From contig JAPTJF010000135.1 of assembly GCA_029339195.1 (NCBI GenBank), positions 1 through 64,000 on the forward strand: a DNA stretch of 64,000 nucleotides. Direction: 5' to 3'. Source of the DNA: Micractinium sp. NFX-FRZ. Taxonomy: Eukaryota; Chlorophyta; Trebouxiophyceae; Chlorellales; Chlorellaceae. Positions 10,901 to 21,228 of the stretch are shown here, piece by piece (position 1 is the stretch's first letter; each line of letters opens with the position of its first letter). A model generated the notes under the pieces. It was not told the origin of the DNA. It was given only the letters and a program-made list of their open reading frames with translations, and did no database searches. The position numbers and the translations under genes are program-made.

Positions 10901-12947
10901 TCCCTTGCACCCCAGCTTCGCCGCACCTGTCATGGGCACAGTCGTTTCCGCGCCATACCCCACAACGTACACCAGCTCCACTCGCGCCAGCGGGGACTGC
11001 TGCTGCGTGACGGTGGCGGTGACGGGTATGTCGCCGCCCGCGGAGGCAGCGGTGCGGGTTGGGCTGCGGCGGGCAGGGAGCAGGCGTGGTGTGTAAGTGG
11101 GTGGGCAGGGCAAGCAGGCAGGAGGGCTTGCGGGAAGGTGAGCAGGGGGGTGTGCAAGCGAGTGGGCGGGCAGGCAGGCAGGAGGGCTTGCGGCTGGGCG
11201 GGCAGGCGCAGGCAAGGCCCTGCCGGGAAGGCGTAGCAGCCGGCCCTGGCCCCATGGGGCGCACACAGCAGGGGCATGGCAATGCAGCACAGCTGGAGGA
11301 CGAAGCCGTGGAGAGGGAAGCCTCAAGTCCCCTGCCCAGCCTGACCAGGTCATGAGGTCTCACTTTATGATCAGAGGGCCTCCGGGGCGCGGCCCGCTGT
11401 TCTGCTTCCCTGGGGTGGGCGTGGCCAGGATGGCATACCGCACGGGGCCACCCCCGGCGGCCAGCACCACACTGGCACCTTCTATGATGCCAAACGACAC
11501 ATCCACGGGCAGCCTGCCAAAGAAGAAAGGGGAGGCGCGGCGGGGAGGTAGGGAGAGGAGATGGTGAGGAGGCGAGTGGACACGGCGGGGCAAGCAGGAG
11601 GAAGAAGGCTTGTTGGCTTGAAAATGTTGTGTGGTGCGGACTGATTGCCAGAGCAGAGGCGCCCCAAGGACCCTGCACGCAGTCTCCACCAGAGCGGCAG
11701 CACCCAATTAGAAGCGCACACCGTGGCAAGCCTCGTCCCGTGGCTGCCCGCGCCCTCAACCTCCACACCCTATCGTCAACGACATGAAAACAAATTCCCG
11801 CCCTCCGCTGGCTCCACTCCCCCTCCACCCACTCACTCAGGGAAGGCCACCTCACTGACAACGCTGCCGCTCGGCGCCAGCAGTGCAAGGTAGCCATCGG
11901 AGCTCGACAGTTTGAAGCTCGTGTGCAGCGGGGCGGAGGGGGGGACGCGGTTCTTCCCGCTGGCATATACAAGCAGGTACTGCCCAGGGGCCAGGCTGAC
12001 GCCAGAAGGGAATGTCCAGGTGTCGCCACCGTCACGCTCGTCCGTGAGTTTGTAACCCTGGCGGGAACCAAGCGAGTGGGTGGGCGGGAGGGCGAGGGGT
12101 ACTGTGGGCAGGGGCGCTTGGTGAGGCAGGGCAGGCGGGCAGGCAGGCACGTGGGTTGCGGCACCAAGGCTTGCATCAGATCGCAAGGGTTGAGGGCACG
12201 GGCACAGATGACCGAAACAGACGACTGAGCAGCCACCCCTCCCCGTGAATACGTCGCTGCTTGCAGGGCTTTGGATGCCTGGCAGGCAGCACCCACCGCC
12301 AAGCTGACGGGCGTCGTGCCGGCGTTGTGCAGCTCCAGCCAATCGGAGGAAGTGCCGTCCTCATCCTTCAGGGTCACCTTGTTGGACGTCATGAGCTCAG
12401 ATATGAGCACGCCCTGGGAGGCAGGAAAGTGGCAAGGGGAAGGGGAATCAGGTTGCGGCAGCTGGGGCAGGCGGCGGGGGCAGGCGGCTAAGGCGGGCGC
12501 GCACGTCAGCTTGCGAGGGCCCCGCCCGTCGAATGGGCTGCCCCAAGGTGCACAAATGCATGCGTTCAGTCCAAGTGACCTGCATATATGCACCTGCATC
12601 GAAGCGGCAGGCCGTGATGCAGGGGTTTTGGGTGCAGGCGATGGTGCGGTTTTCGGGCCCTGTCCAAGACTGCCGCGCAGCACCTGTGACGCCGCGTCAG
12701 CGCCGCCGCCCCCGCCGGCTCCACCGCCCGCCCCAGGCGGCCCGCTCGTGCCTGCAGACGACGTAATGGAGGTAAAGGATGCCCGGGAATGAGGCGTGGC
12801 TGCGACTCGGGGACGCACGCGTTCCGCCAGAGGACCCTTCGCGAGCACCCTGGCACCGCCCCTACCTTGGGCTGCTGTGGGGAGCACGCAGGCCAGCAGC
12901 AAGCACGCGCCCGCAGCCAGGGCGGCCGCTCGCTTGAGCCCGCGCAT
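4947..12947 (-). CDS. Secreted CotH-kinase / lamin-tail-domain protein
   Basis: About 25 short exons give a protein of roughly 980 residues. It starts at the ATG at 12947 with a signal peptide (MRGLKRAAALAAGACLLLAC...TAAQG). A lamin-tail domain follows (VLISELMTSNKVTL, DWLELHN, GYKLTDE, about 12415-11838). Next is the linker usual in this family (RYAILATPTPGKQN; VELVYVVGYGAETTVPM; GALVRWFVRATDTQGG). The CotH domain runs from about 10247 to 6593: SFYDNLFLRRRGVTSLNWPK, LNGKYFGKYAFVEQMDEDS, then the kinase-like motifs LILNQDR and WSMLPYDVE. These correspond to the family's N.D and PWDxD catalytic positions, with Val in place of the usual Leu. A C-terminal lamin-tail-like unit (GFVEVINPNAYAVDVSGYRL) ends at 4947. 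CotH proteins phosphorylate secreted proteins in Bacillus; the substrate here is unknown. Export to the wall or the secretory pathway is inferred from the signal peptide. Confidence 0.85.
11111..11193 (-). repeat. 60-bp tandem repeat in an intron
   Basis: GGCAGGAGGGCTTGCGG occurs at about 11117 and about 11177 (period 60) inside an intron of the CotH-like gene, within a G-rich tract. Confidence 0.6.
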
Positions 12948-13200
12948 GGTGGCTTGCTGCAGCCAACGCGCGAGGAGAGTGCCTGAGCTCGCTTGCAATT
13001 GCTAGTTGTACTGCTCGCGGAATTGATTTGGCACGCAACACACACACAGGGGGGGAAGCCCAAGCAGTACACTTTCCACTTGAGCATGAGCGGGCGGTGC
13101 CTTGCACGCCTCCTCCTTGCAAGGAAGTTGACAAGGTGCGCGCACGCCTTTCATGTATGCTCCACATCCAGCTGCTGCTTGATCTGCCTTCAGAGAATGC

Positions 13201-13205
13201 TTACA
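13201..13205 (-). terminator. TGTAA poly(A) signal of the MFS gene
   Basis: TTACA on the plus strand lies 56 bases past the stop of the MFS transporter gene. Confidence 0.55.
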
Positions 13206-13260
13206 CTCTACTTGCGCATTTCCTCGCCAGGTACATACACTTGAGCAGCAATCAACCCGC

Positions 13261-16200
13261 TCAGGGCAGGCGTGCAGCGCTGTCGTCCAGCCCGTTGCCC
13301 AGCAGCTGCCGCTTGTCCTCCTCACTTACTCCCTCCTCGCTCAACACCTCTTCATCAGTCATAGATCCCACAGCCACCAGCTCCACTTCCGTGCCGTCCC
13401 ACAGGGCCGCCACTGCTGCCGCCTGTGCCGCCTGCGCTGCCGCCTCCTCCGCGGCGGCCTGCTCGGCTGCCCGTGCACGGTCGCGGGGATAGGACCAGTG
13501 CAGGCCGGAGAAGAGCAGCGCACAGAGGGTCCAAGGTAGGGCGGTGAAGATGAGCAGCGCCGAGCCCAGAGCGCGCGCCCGCCCGCGGTTCTCTGCAGCA
13601 TCAGCACCCACCTCTGCAGTGCCGCTGAAGCCAAATGCCGTCTCAGCCAGCCAGCCCACCAGCGGCGCGGCGCAGGCCGCAATGGCACCTGCAGCAGTAG
13701 AGCAGCGGGGTCCGGCACAGGAGGGTGTCTAGAAGCAGGCGGGACAGGCCGGGGGCACTCAGAGCACAGCCGCGCGGCCCGCATTCCATTGCACTTGGCA
13801 ATCTGAGGCGTTCAATTGCACTCCATTGCACCTCGGCGACCTCCAGTGTACCCACCCTCGAAGCTGCGGTCGAAAGCATAGATCAGGTTCCGTTGCATCA
13901 CCGGCACGATCTCTGCCAGCGGAGGAGGGATCAGGGAAGGGAGTGGTTTAAATGCAACTGACGATTCAACTATGCACCACTTGACAAGTCAGTAGGCAGG
14001 CAGCCGCTCACTCACAGCCCCCAGCTTCCAGGCAGCACGAGGGGCGGGCAAGGCAGCGCGCTCACCCGCGAATATGGGGTTGTTGCAGGCGGTTGCAGCC
14101 CATGTGATCGTCAACCCGGTGGTCACCAGCACCAATGTGTAGAGCACAAAGGCAAGGGCGCTGGGCTGCTCTGGCAGGCCCTGCAGATGGAGCAGAGCAG
14201 GGCGCGCACAGTGAGTACTGGCTGCCAGCTTGGACTGCTTTGCCGTGTTCTTTCAGTGGCACTACGCGGTGTGCATTCGGTCCCATGCATCGGTGCTCAC
14301 AAGCGTTGCTACCACCCAGCCATGTGAGCAGAGCTGTGCAGCAGCAGCAGGTAGGAGGCCGGCAAAAACAAATGGGTGGGCAGGGCAAGCTGTGCAGCAG
14401 CACCACCCATTCACCTTGAAGAGCAGCGCCGAGAGAGGCACCCCCAAGCTCACAGACAGCTGGCACACGAATATGCGCCCATGGTCGGTCCAGCGCCGGG
14501 CCGCCCAGTCGCCCAGCAGGCCGCCCAGCAGCCCGCCTGCGGGTACGAGTGCGGGCGACAGGAGCGATGCTCGAGGTGCAGGGGTGCCTACTCGCCTCCC
14601 CGCCAGCCTGGCAACACACCTCCGCCTCAGCGCTACATTCAAGGCATTTCTCCTGCTTCTCAGCATAAACCGTCCCGTACCTGTGTCCCCTCCCAGTGCC
14701 TGCCACGTAGCAGAATGTGCGCTGATCCCAACAGGCCTGCTAGCCTGCTCCACTTACCCAGAGCGTTGGCCGCGAGGAAGATTGCCATGAGCAGCGAGGC
14801 CTGCCAGTCGGTCATGCCCAGCAGCTGGAACCAGAGCGTGAGGAACACAAGAGCCAGCCAGGGAGTTGTGCCCACAATGCCCTGCAGCACAGCCGGGGTC
14901 AGCAGGCAGGCAGCAGGCAGCTGTGCTCAGTGCAAGCAGGCTCCCGGACGAAGTCAGTCTGGGAGCGAGCTGTGCAGGTTGTCGTCCATCCCGCTCAACA
15001 AACATGTCTGGCTTTGCTGCTCACTTCTGCCACAAAGCTGCACACTCCGGGCGCTTCACTGCACTCCTCTGCACCCGCCCCACGGCCCCACTTGGAGTCA
15101 ATCAATTGGAGGGCAGCCACCTGCGCAACGATGATGAGGAAGGAGGGCACGCACAGCACGCCGCCCATCTCGCGCAGCGCAGCCCGCCAGGAGAGCGCTG
15201 GGGTGGTGGCTGTGTGGTCCCTGCACGCGGTTGGCGGGAGCCAGGCAGCCTCGGGTGTTGCGTTGGTAGGACTATCCTACAAAGCCCGCAGTAACTCGAT
15301 CCTCAACCATCCGTCTGATGAGCCCCTTCAGCAAGGGCGAAACCGGTCACGGTAGCTGACCCTTTCCCACTCTCCATAACCAAATCCGTCTCATGAGAGC
15401 GTCACGCGCCTCCACTGACGTTAAAATCCCATCCACCTACCTCCCACTCCCACATGTCCGCCCCTCCTTCCATTCCGATATGTTCGCCTGATCATTAAAA
15501 TCAGGATAGCACGACCGGCTCCGATCGTGTGAAATTCGCGGCCTCGCGCCCCGCGCAGGCTGAGCGAGACTTGACTGTCCTTCGGGGGCGACAGTCTCGA
15601 CTCAATCGGCCAGGAGTGACTCTTCTGAGTCGGTTGCAACCCCATCCCCCCACCCCCAGCACGGTTGAGAACCCATAAATCGATTACCACAAAGCCTACC
15701 ATCCTACAAGCCCGCAGTAACTCGATCCTCAACCATCCGTCTGATGAGCCCCTTCAGCAAGGGCGAAACCGGTCACGGTAGCTGACCCTTTCCCACTCTC
15801 CATAACCAAATCCGTCTCATGAGAGCGTCACGCGCCTCCACTGACGTTAAAATCCCATCCATATAGTATCATATGATAAGACATGCCAGAGAGATGCACA
15901 ACCAAGTCCCGCCAGTGGGCTGGCAACTCAGTCCCAGCTCCCAGCGCATGCCGCCCAGAGCAGACTGACCTGCGGTGCTGGGTGCGTGGGTCTCGCGCCA
16001 GGCACAGCGTGCCCACCCCAATGCTCCAGCTGGCAACCGCCACCAGTCCAAAGGCAAACCTCCATCCCTGCACGCCCCACGGCCGTGTGTGGCCCAGGTT
16101 GGTGCCGATCAGGGTGCCCAGCAGAGCACCCACAGCGCCGGTCATGTGCAGCAGCCCAAAGCCGCGGCCGCGGTGCGCTGCATCGTTCAGGTCGGCAGTG

Positions 16201-17210
16201 AGGGACTGGGCCGCAGGGATGAGCAGAGCCAGCCTGGAGGGACACAGAAGGACGCAGAGTTTGAGTTGACCATCATGTGTGGGTAAGGGCGAGGACGGCT
16301 AGGGCGGTGCAGGTGGGTGGCAGATGTGCAGGGCAGCGTGCCACTGGGCAGGGATTGCGCCAGCAGAATTGCTCTGGTTGCTGCACTGGGTGCAGCGGTT
16401 GAGAGCCCTTGCCAAGCAAGCCTGCTCACCCTACGCCATTGGCCGCCCAGAAAGGGATGGCCTGCACGAGCGACGGGCACAGGAGGAAGCGCCAGCTCAG
16501 TGGAGCAGGCACTGCCCAAGCCGCCGACAGGAGACCGCTCACCTCCCTGCCCCCTGCGGCTCACCCCACCCTCCTGCTTCCCCCTAACCGGCTCACACAC
16601 CTGGGCGATGGTGTGGGTGGTGGCAAAGCCAAGGCAGCAGGCGCCCCACAGCGCCGCGCCGGCGGTTATCACCCACACTCGATCGCAGAAGTGGCCCAGC
16701 AGGCCAGCCAAGGGTGAGGCCAGCGCCTGCACTACTGCCCGGCTGAAGGTGAGCTCCCCCAGCTGCTGGGGTGTGGCGTGGAAGGCGCCGCCAACGTAGC
16801 GGTACAGGGCAGGCAGCAGCTGCAGGGTGGGGGGTGGGAGAAGAGGTTTGCGGGGCAAAGGAGATGAGCGGGCGCTGCGTGCGTTGAAGCAGAGGCCCCT
16901 CGACTGGCCGGCAGTTGAGAGTGCAAACGAGGCACAGAGGGCGCACGGAGGCTTAAGCCTTAGACAGCAGCGCAGGGTTCGAACAGGAAAGCCCCACCTG
17001 CTCATCCACTCGCTCCATCACTGAGCACAAGTTGATGAGCACGGTGGTGCGCCCGCGGGCGGCCGACCCGGGCGGCGACGCCCCAGCGGCGGCGGCGGAG
17101 GCGGCGGTGCCGGCACCACCATGGGCAGGCACCGGCTGTCCGTCCAGCACAGCACTGTCTGGAATGTCGGCGACCAGCCGTTGCTGCTCCGTGCTGGCGT
17201 TGGCGTTCAT
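13261..17210 (-). CDS. Major facilitator superfamily transporter, plant type
   Basis: Reading leftward from the ATG at 17210, the protein has a short polar N-terminus (MNANASTEQQ...), then TVLINLCSVMERVDEQ and LLPALYRYVGGAFHATPQQL. These match the opening of the plant MFS group that includes Arabidopsis UNE2-like proteins. Later exons supply LTFSRAVVQALASPLAGLLG, the cytoplasmic loop region SLTADLNDAAHRGRGFG, a TM pair ending WRFAFGLVAVASW (15970-16233), LREMGGVLCVPSFLIIVAQ (15121-15220), GIVGTTPWLALVFLTLW (about 14760-14887), GGLLGGLLGDWAARRW, and IVPVMQRNLIYAFDRSFEG. An acidic C-terminal tail ends at 13261. Twelve hydrophobic segments are expected. The substrate is unknown. ATG 17210 is the first in-frame Met after the preceding intron; a noncoding or short coding exon at about 17418-17464 (RLSLLILLPLVTQQ) is possible, so the start is uncertain. 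The intron at 15221-15969 is about 750 bp because of the ribozyme element described separately. Confidence 0.85.
15311..15352 (+). ncRNA. Hammerhead ribozyme, type I with minimal stem III (copy 1)
   Basis: The strand CCGT (15311-15314) pairs with ACGG (15349-15352) as stem I. The conserved CTGATGA is at 15315-15321. Stem II is GCCC (15322-15325) with GGGC (15335-15338) and a 9-base loop. The conserved GAAA is at 15339-15342. Stem III is only A15342-T15347 and C15343-G15346. The cleavage triplet GTC is at 15346-15348, so cleavage is predicted after C15348. All invariant core bases are present. A two-base-pair stem III is typical of the Penelope/retrozyme group, whose members are thought to work best as dimers; the second copy lies 426 bases on. 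Confidence 0.85.
15436..15700 (+). other. Structured spacer between the two ribozyme repeats
   Basis: This 265-base segment has no ORF but contains several hairpins: TGATCATTAAAATCA near 15488; a stem at about 15563-15600 in which CGAGAC..CTGTC (4-base bulge) pairs with GACAGTCTCG; and GACTCA/TGAGTC arms at about 15598-15633. Together with the repeats it could fold into a compact, partly base-paired RNA. Confidence 0.6.
15737..15778 (+). ncRNA. Hammerhead ribozyme, type I with minimal stem III (copy 2)
   Basis: This copy is identical in sequence to copy 1. CCGT is at 15737-15740, CTGATGA at 15741-15747, stem II at 15748-15764, GAAA at 15765-15768, GTC at 15772-15774 and ACGG at 15775-15778. 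Predicted cleavage is after 15774. Cleavage at both sites would release a 426-nt RNA covering 15349-15774. Confidence 0.85.
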
Positions 17211-17665
17211 GAGGAATGCTTGCTGGGCCGGGGCTGGCACCTTGGGGAGACACCGTCCAGTGACTGTGCCGAACAAGAAGCGTTCCAAGGTGTGAGCCCC
17301 CACTCAGCAGCTCCCGGCATGGACACGAGCGCATGGTGGAAAGAAGGCCAGCCCTGCGTTCGAGCACACGCTTGCTCTCATCCCACACTGTGTTGTCACC
17401 TCGTCACGGTTACTACTTACTTGCTGTGTGACCAGCGGCAGCAGGATGAGCAGCGAGAGGCGCCTGGGGAGTCAGGGGCGCAGGACAAAGCTCTTGTTGT
17501 AAAGAAAGCTCTTGTTTCGCTTTGCTTTGCTTTTTACGACCGAAATTGCATGCAGGGTGCCTCTGGTATAGGTCCGGGGTCCGGGGTAACTTGTGCTCGC
17601 CCTGCTATCAGAAAGTCACCCACGGCATCTGCTCACATTCCAGTGTATGCTGACAATAACCTCAA

Positions 17666-17670
17666 TTACA
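17666..17670 (-). terminator. TGTAA poly(A) signal of the CGI-58-like gene
   Basis: TTACA on the plus strand lies about 140 bases past the stop at 17811. Confidence 0.5.
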
Positions 17671-17810
17671 TGCCAGAAGTTTACTGCACAATTTCAAGCT
17701 GATCGCCAGGCTAGGGCCGCACGCTGCATGCACGGGTCCGTGCAAGGGCCAGCTTTCAACCGCAGCAGCTTTCGGTCGCCAGCACGTGGCGCGAGATCTC
17801 AAAATGGCTC

Positions 17811-20800
17811 TCAGAGCTCCGACGCCTCGTGCGCTGCCGCCTCCAGAGGGTTGCGCCCCATCTCCGCCTCCATCTGCTCAGCGCTGTCGGCCATGGTGGC
17901 GCCGTGGAAGGGCTGGCGCATGGCGGCGGCCAGCATCGCCTCACGTGCCGCGGGCGGCAGGTATGTGCTGCATGCATCGGCCAGCTGGCGCAGCATGGAG
18001 CCTGAAGGAGGACGGACAAGGGAGACAGGAAGGCAGGCGGCTGAGAGTTTGCTTCTTTGGGTTTGCGGCCACGCCAGGTGGCAGCTGGCGCACTGTAGGC
18101 ATGGGTCAACAAAGCACGCACACACAACTATCTAGATATATCGAAACACACACACACCACTGCTGCCGCTCTGCATGCCAGCGCCCCCTGGCACAGATCC
18201 TTTCCTCCTCACACACTCTTGCTGCACCGCCCCGCTCACCCGGCTGGTCGATGGCCGGGTAGTGCCCTGCATCTGGAGTGATCAGCACCTTGAGGTCTGA
18301 CGCAAAGTGGGGCGCCCGGTGCTTGGCGATGCGGGCGGTGGCGCGCCGCGCTGCGTTGGAGTCCATCCAGTCGTGCTCGCCGCTGCCGTCGGGGTGACAA
18401 TGACAATGTTCAGCAGAGGGAAGCAGGGGAGGGACACAGGTCAATAGTGCGCAGGTCGGATGTGGCATTGACCTGCAGACCTTGAGGGGGGCCTGTGCTG
18501 CACCGCCCAGTGCTGCATCGCCCAGTGCTGCATCGCCAGTGAATATGCCCCTCCCACTGTGAATATGTCCCTCAAACTGTGAGTGTCTGTGCCCCTCGCT
18601 AGATACAGATGCACGCCACTCATGTAGAAGCATGCACATGTACATGCAATCCACTCACTAGACGAATGTGATGGGGCAGTCCAGCTGTGCAATGCGCTCC
18701 TCCAGCGGGGAGCGCGGCCAGGCAAAGGGCGCCAGCACGTGTCGCAGCGCAAACTCGCCGCTGCCGCGCGGCGCCAGCGTGTGGTAGTGGTACCTGCCAG
18801 GGTGAGGATGGGGGCGTGGAAGGGAGGGGAGCAAAGCAGGGACGGTGGGGGAAGCATGCCCTCTTCAGGTACAAACCAGAATTGGGAGGGACCTGGCATC
18901 TGACCACAGAAGGTGACACAACCAGAAGTCCCGCACAAAGCAGCATGTGCCTCACCAGCAAACCCTCATCCGTGTGTCACCACCGCCCCCCTCACTCCCA
19001 CTCACTGCTCAAACACCGCCACCTCCGCATCGCTCAGCTGCTGCTGCCGTGTGAAGCGTGAGCGGCAGTACTTGGAGATCATGCCTGGCCCCCAGGGCCC
19101 CATGCCGCGCACCAGGCTGCCGGGCGTGACCCCCCAGTCCCACAGGCGCGTGGCCAGCCTGCGTGCAAGAGAGGGCGCAACTGGTGGTTGGATCCAGGGC
19201 AGGGGAGCGCAGGCTGGGGGGGCAGAGCCATGTGGGCACGTGTGGTGGTGCAGAGGAATGCAGGCAGGCAGGCGCACGACTGCAGGGGCATGACACACAT
19301 CATAAGCTGCTCAGCACCTTTCCTCTGCAGCCCGGTCACTTCAACGTGTGTTCGCCGTCCAGCTAGCCAGCAGGCACCCACCTGAACAGCTGCCCCCGCA
19401 CGGTCCATGGGTTGCGCAGCACCGCAGGGGGCTGCCAATCCTCTGGCTGCTTGCCCACGCCCGCTGGGCACATCAGTATGAGGTGCTGCACGCGGTCTGG
19501 GTGTGCCAGCGCGTAGCAGGCTGCACGGCACGGGCGCAGCGCGGCGGGGCAGGGCGACAGGTGGGCACCCCGGGCAGCGGAAGGAGGCTGGTTTGTTTGC
19601 CAGGCAGCTTTGACATCATGCAATCAGGAAATTCCACGTTGTGCAGGCGTTTTTGCAGGTTGACGTGCGCAGGCCCCGCCCCCAGCTCAGCGCCTCTTGT
19701 GATCTCGCGTGCCACGCACCCACCCCATGCACCCCGTCCGCCTGGCCAGCAGCAGCTGCCTGACCAATACAAAATGTATCACCTGAGAGATAGCCGCCCA
19801 TGCTATGCCCCATGAGCACCATCTTCTCCAGCCCCTGCTGCTGCCGCCACGCGTCCAGCGACTTTACGAAAAACTCCTCCGCCTCCTCCCGGCTGCGCGC
19901 CCGGAAGGGCGGCCGCCCTGCGTCGCACACACACGCAGCGCGGCACGAGCAGCAGGGAGGCGGGGTGAGGGAGGTGCGCAAGGCGGAGCGGGGCAATGCG
20001 GCGGGGGCGGCAAGGGGTACGCGCACGGGACCCACCAGGTGCAGCTGTTGCTGCACGCAGGGGGGTGACCACGAGAGCCCACAGCCAAGCCATGCAGCAC
20101 CCGCCTCCCGCTCACCCGACATCCCCGTGCCCAGCAGGTCTATGGCGTACAGGCGCATGGCGGCGCTCAGCCCGTCAAACAGCTTGAACAGGAAGGAGGA
20201 GCCGGTGGAGTAGCCGGGGACGGCGACAAAGGCGGGGGCGTCGGCGCCGTGCGCTGCGCCGCCTGCCACGGTGTGGATGAACTCCTCGGCGCCAGGGCCC
20301 ACCTGCTCTTGGGTTGGATGGGGTCGGGTGGAGAGGAAGGACACATGAACATCTTACTTGCAGTAAACCAGATTGCCAAGGATTAGAGGAAATGAGGAAG
20401 GGGAGGGAGAGGTGGAGAGCAAGCATCCGCACAAGGGCGGGTGGTGGCAGCCAGCTCGGCAGCGCAGGCTAGGTGGGGCGGGGTGCGCCTCCGGAAGATG
20501 CCTGCCTGCCCCTCACACACACCCTGCTGGGCCACACACATCTGGACGGCGCGCCGGCGCCTCCCACAACACCCAGCACCCACCTTGACATCGTACGCCT
20601 CGTACTTGTTCTTCAGCATGTCCAGCAGCGCGCGCTCGTAATAGAGCGCCTCTGGGCGGGAGGTGGGGCGCCACCGCAGGCGCTGCCACCTGGAGGCGGC
20701 GGGTGGCAGTGAGGGCGAGCGGCTGGTATTGGCAAGCAGTAGGCTGTCGGGTGAGTGGGAATGCATCTTGCCTACCGTGCGTCCGTCACAGGCTGTCGCA

Positions 20801-21081
20801 CGTGCGGTGACGCCCTAAGCAGCGGGGCCGGCAGAAGTCCCGTTGAGCGGCAGTGGCAGCGGCGGCGCACTGCCAGAGGGGCACAGCCGGCCTCACCAGT
20901 TTAGCTGCGGCGGTGAGTTGTGAGCGCCATTGGTCAACGGAGCTGCTTCTGCGGTCGCCATGAAGCGTCTGTAGCGAAGCGCTGCCGGCCCGCGGACGAA
21001 GCGAGGCACCAGTGCGGCAGCTGTCTCGACGAGGCGAGGGGCAGGAAGGGCGATCTGGCGAAGTGAACTGCCCACAAACAT
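17811..21081 (-). CDS. Alpha/beta-hydrolase acyltransferase, CGI-58/ABHD5-like
   Basis: This multi-exon gene encodes an alpha/beta hydrolase. In order: an N-terminal exon (20893-21081) that begins MFVGSSLRQIALPAPRL and looks like an organelle-targeting leader; an alternative start at 20961 gives MATAEAAPLTNG. Then WQRLRWRPTSRPEALYYE, the strand PAFVAVPGYSTGSSFLFK, LYAIDLLGTGMSG, the nucleophile elbow VLMGHSMGGYLS (about 19800), VQHLILMCPAGVG, a lid region, CPITFVYGEHDWMD with the acid residue, and LITPDAGHYPAIDQP with the His. HYPAID also fits the HX4D acyltransferase signature of plant and animal CGI-58, which turn over lysophosphatidic acid and regulate lipid-droplet triacylglycerol. The elbow has Ser (GHSMGG), as in plants, unlike human ABHD5. 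Family assignment is firm; reaction and location are inferred. Confidence 0.85.
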
Positions 21082-21228
21082 GTACACAGGCCAGAGAGAA
21101 CAACGACGCCTCTAGCTGGCCGACCACAATGAACACTCAGACCTTGGGTTACCTCATGGTCTGTGACGGGTTTTGTGCCTTGTTCTACGAACTTCCACGC
21201 GACCACAGACAAATAGAGTGATCGGAGA
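21082..21228. promoter_or_regulatory. Probable bidirectional promoter
   Basis: About 147 bases separate the start of the CGI-58-like gene (minus) from the start of the small plus-strand gene at 21229. Both 5' UTRs and promoters must fit here. No TATA box was recognised. Confidence 0.35.

Larger units (their letters stand above)
15274..15861 (+). mobile_element. Hammerhead-ribozyme repeat element (retrozyme-like), in an MFS intron
   Basis: Two direct repeats, 15274-15435 and 15701-15861, are identical except for one extra A in the first. They flank a 265-base spacer, so the element is about 1.38 head-to-tail copies of a 427-bp unit. Each repeat carries a complete hammerhead ribozyme core in the plus sense. 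There is no ORF. Removing 588 bp from the 749-bp host intron leaves about 161 bp, the usual intron size here, which supports recent insertion. No clear target-site duplication was found. Non-autonomous retrozymes and hammerhead-bearing Penelope-like elements have this architecture (direct repeats with ribozymes, hundreds of bases per unit, circular RNA intermediates). Which of these it derives from is inference. It lies antisense to the MFS gene. Confidence 0.8.

Noticed and set aside
10407..12998. 863-residue open frame on the minus strand
   Set aside because: It reads through several introns of the CotH-like gene. Conserved blocks in it switch frame at GT..AG boundaries, so it is not one protein.
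15274..15861. Classical terminal-repeat retrotransposon in miniature (TRIM)
   Set aside because: The repeats do not begin TG or end CA, and no tRNA primer site was recognised. The ribozyme content fits a retrozyme/Penelope-type element better.
17418..17464. Short hydrophobic exon (RLSLLILLPLVTQQ) as the definite start of the MFS gene
   Set aside because: It may be real, but no upstream ATG could be connected in frame, so the start was set at 17210.
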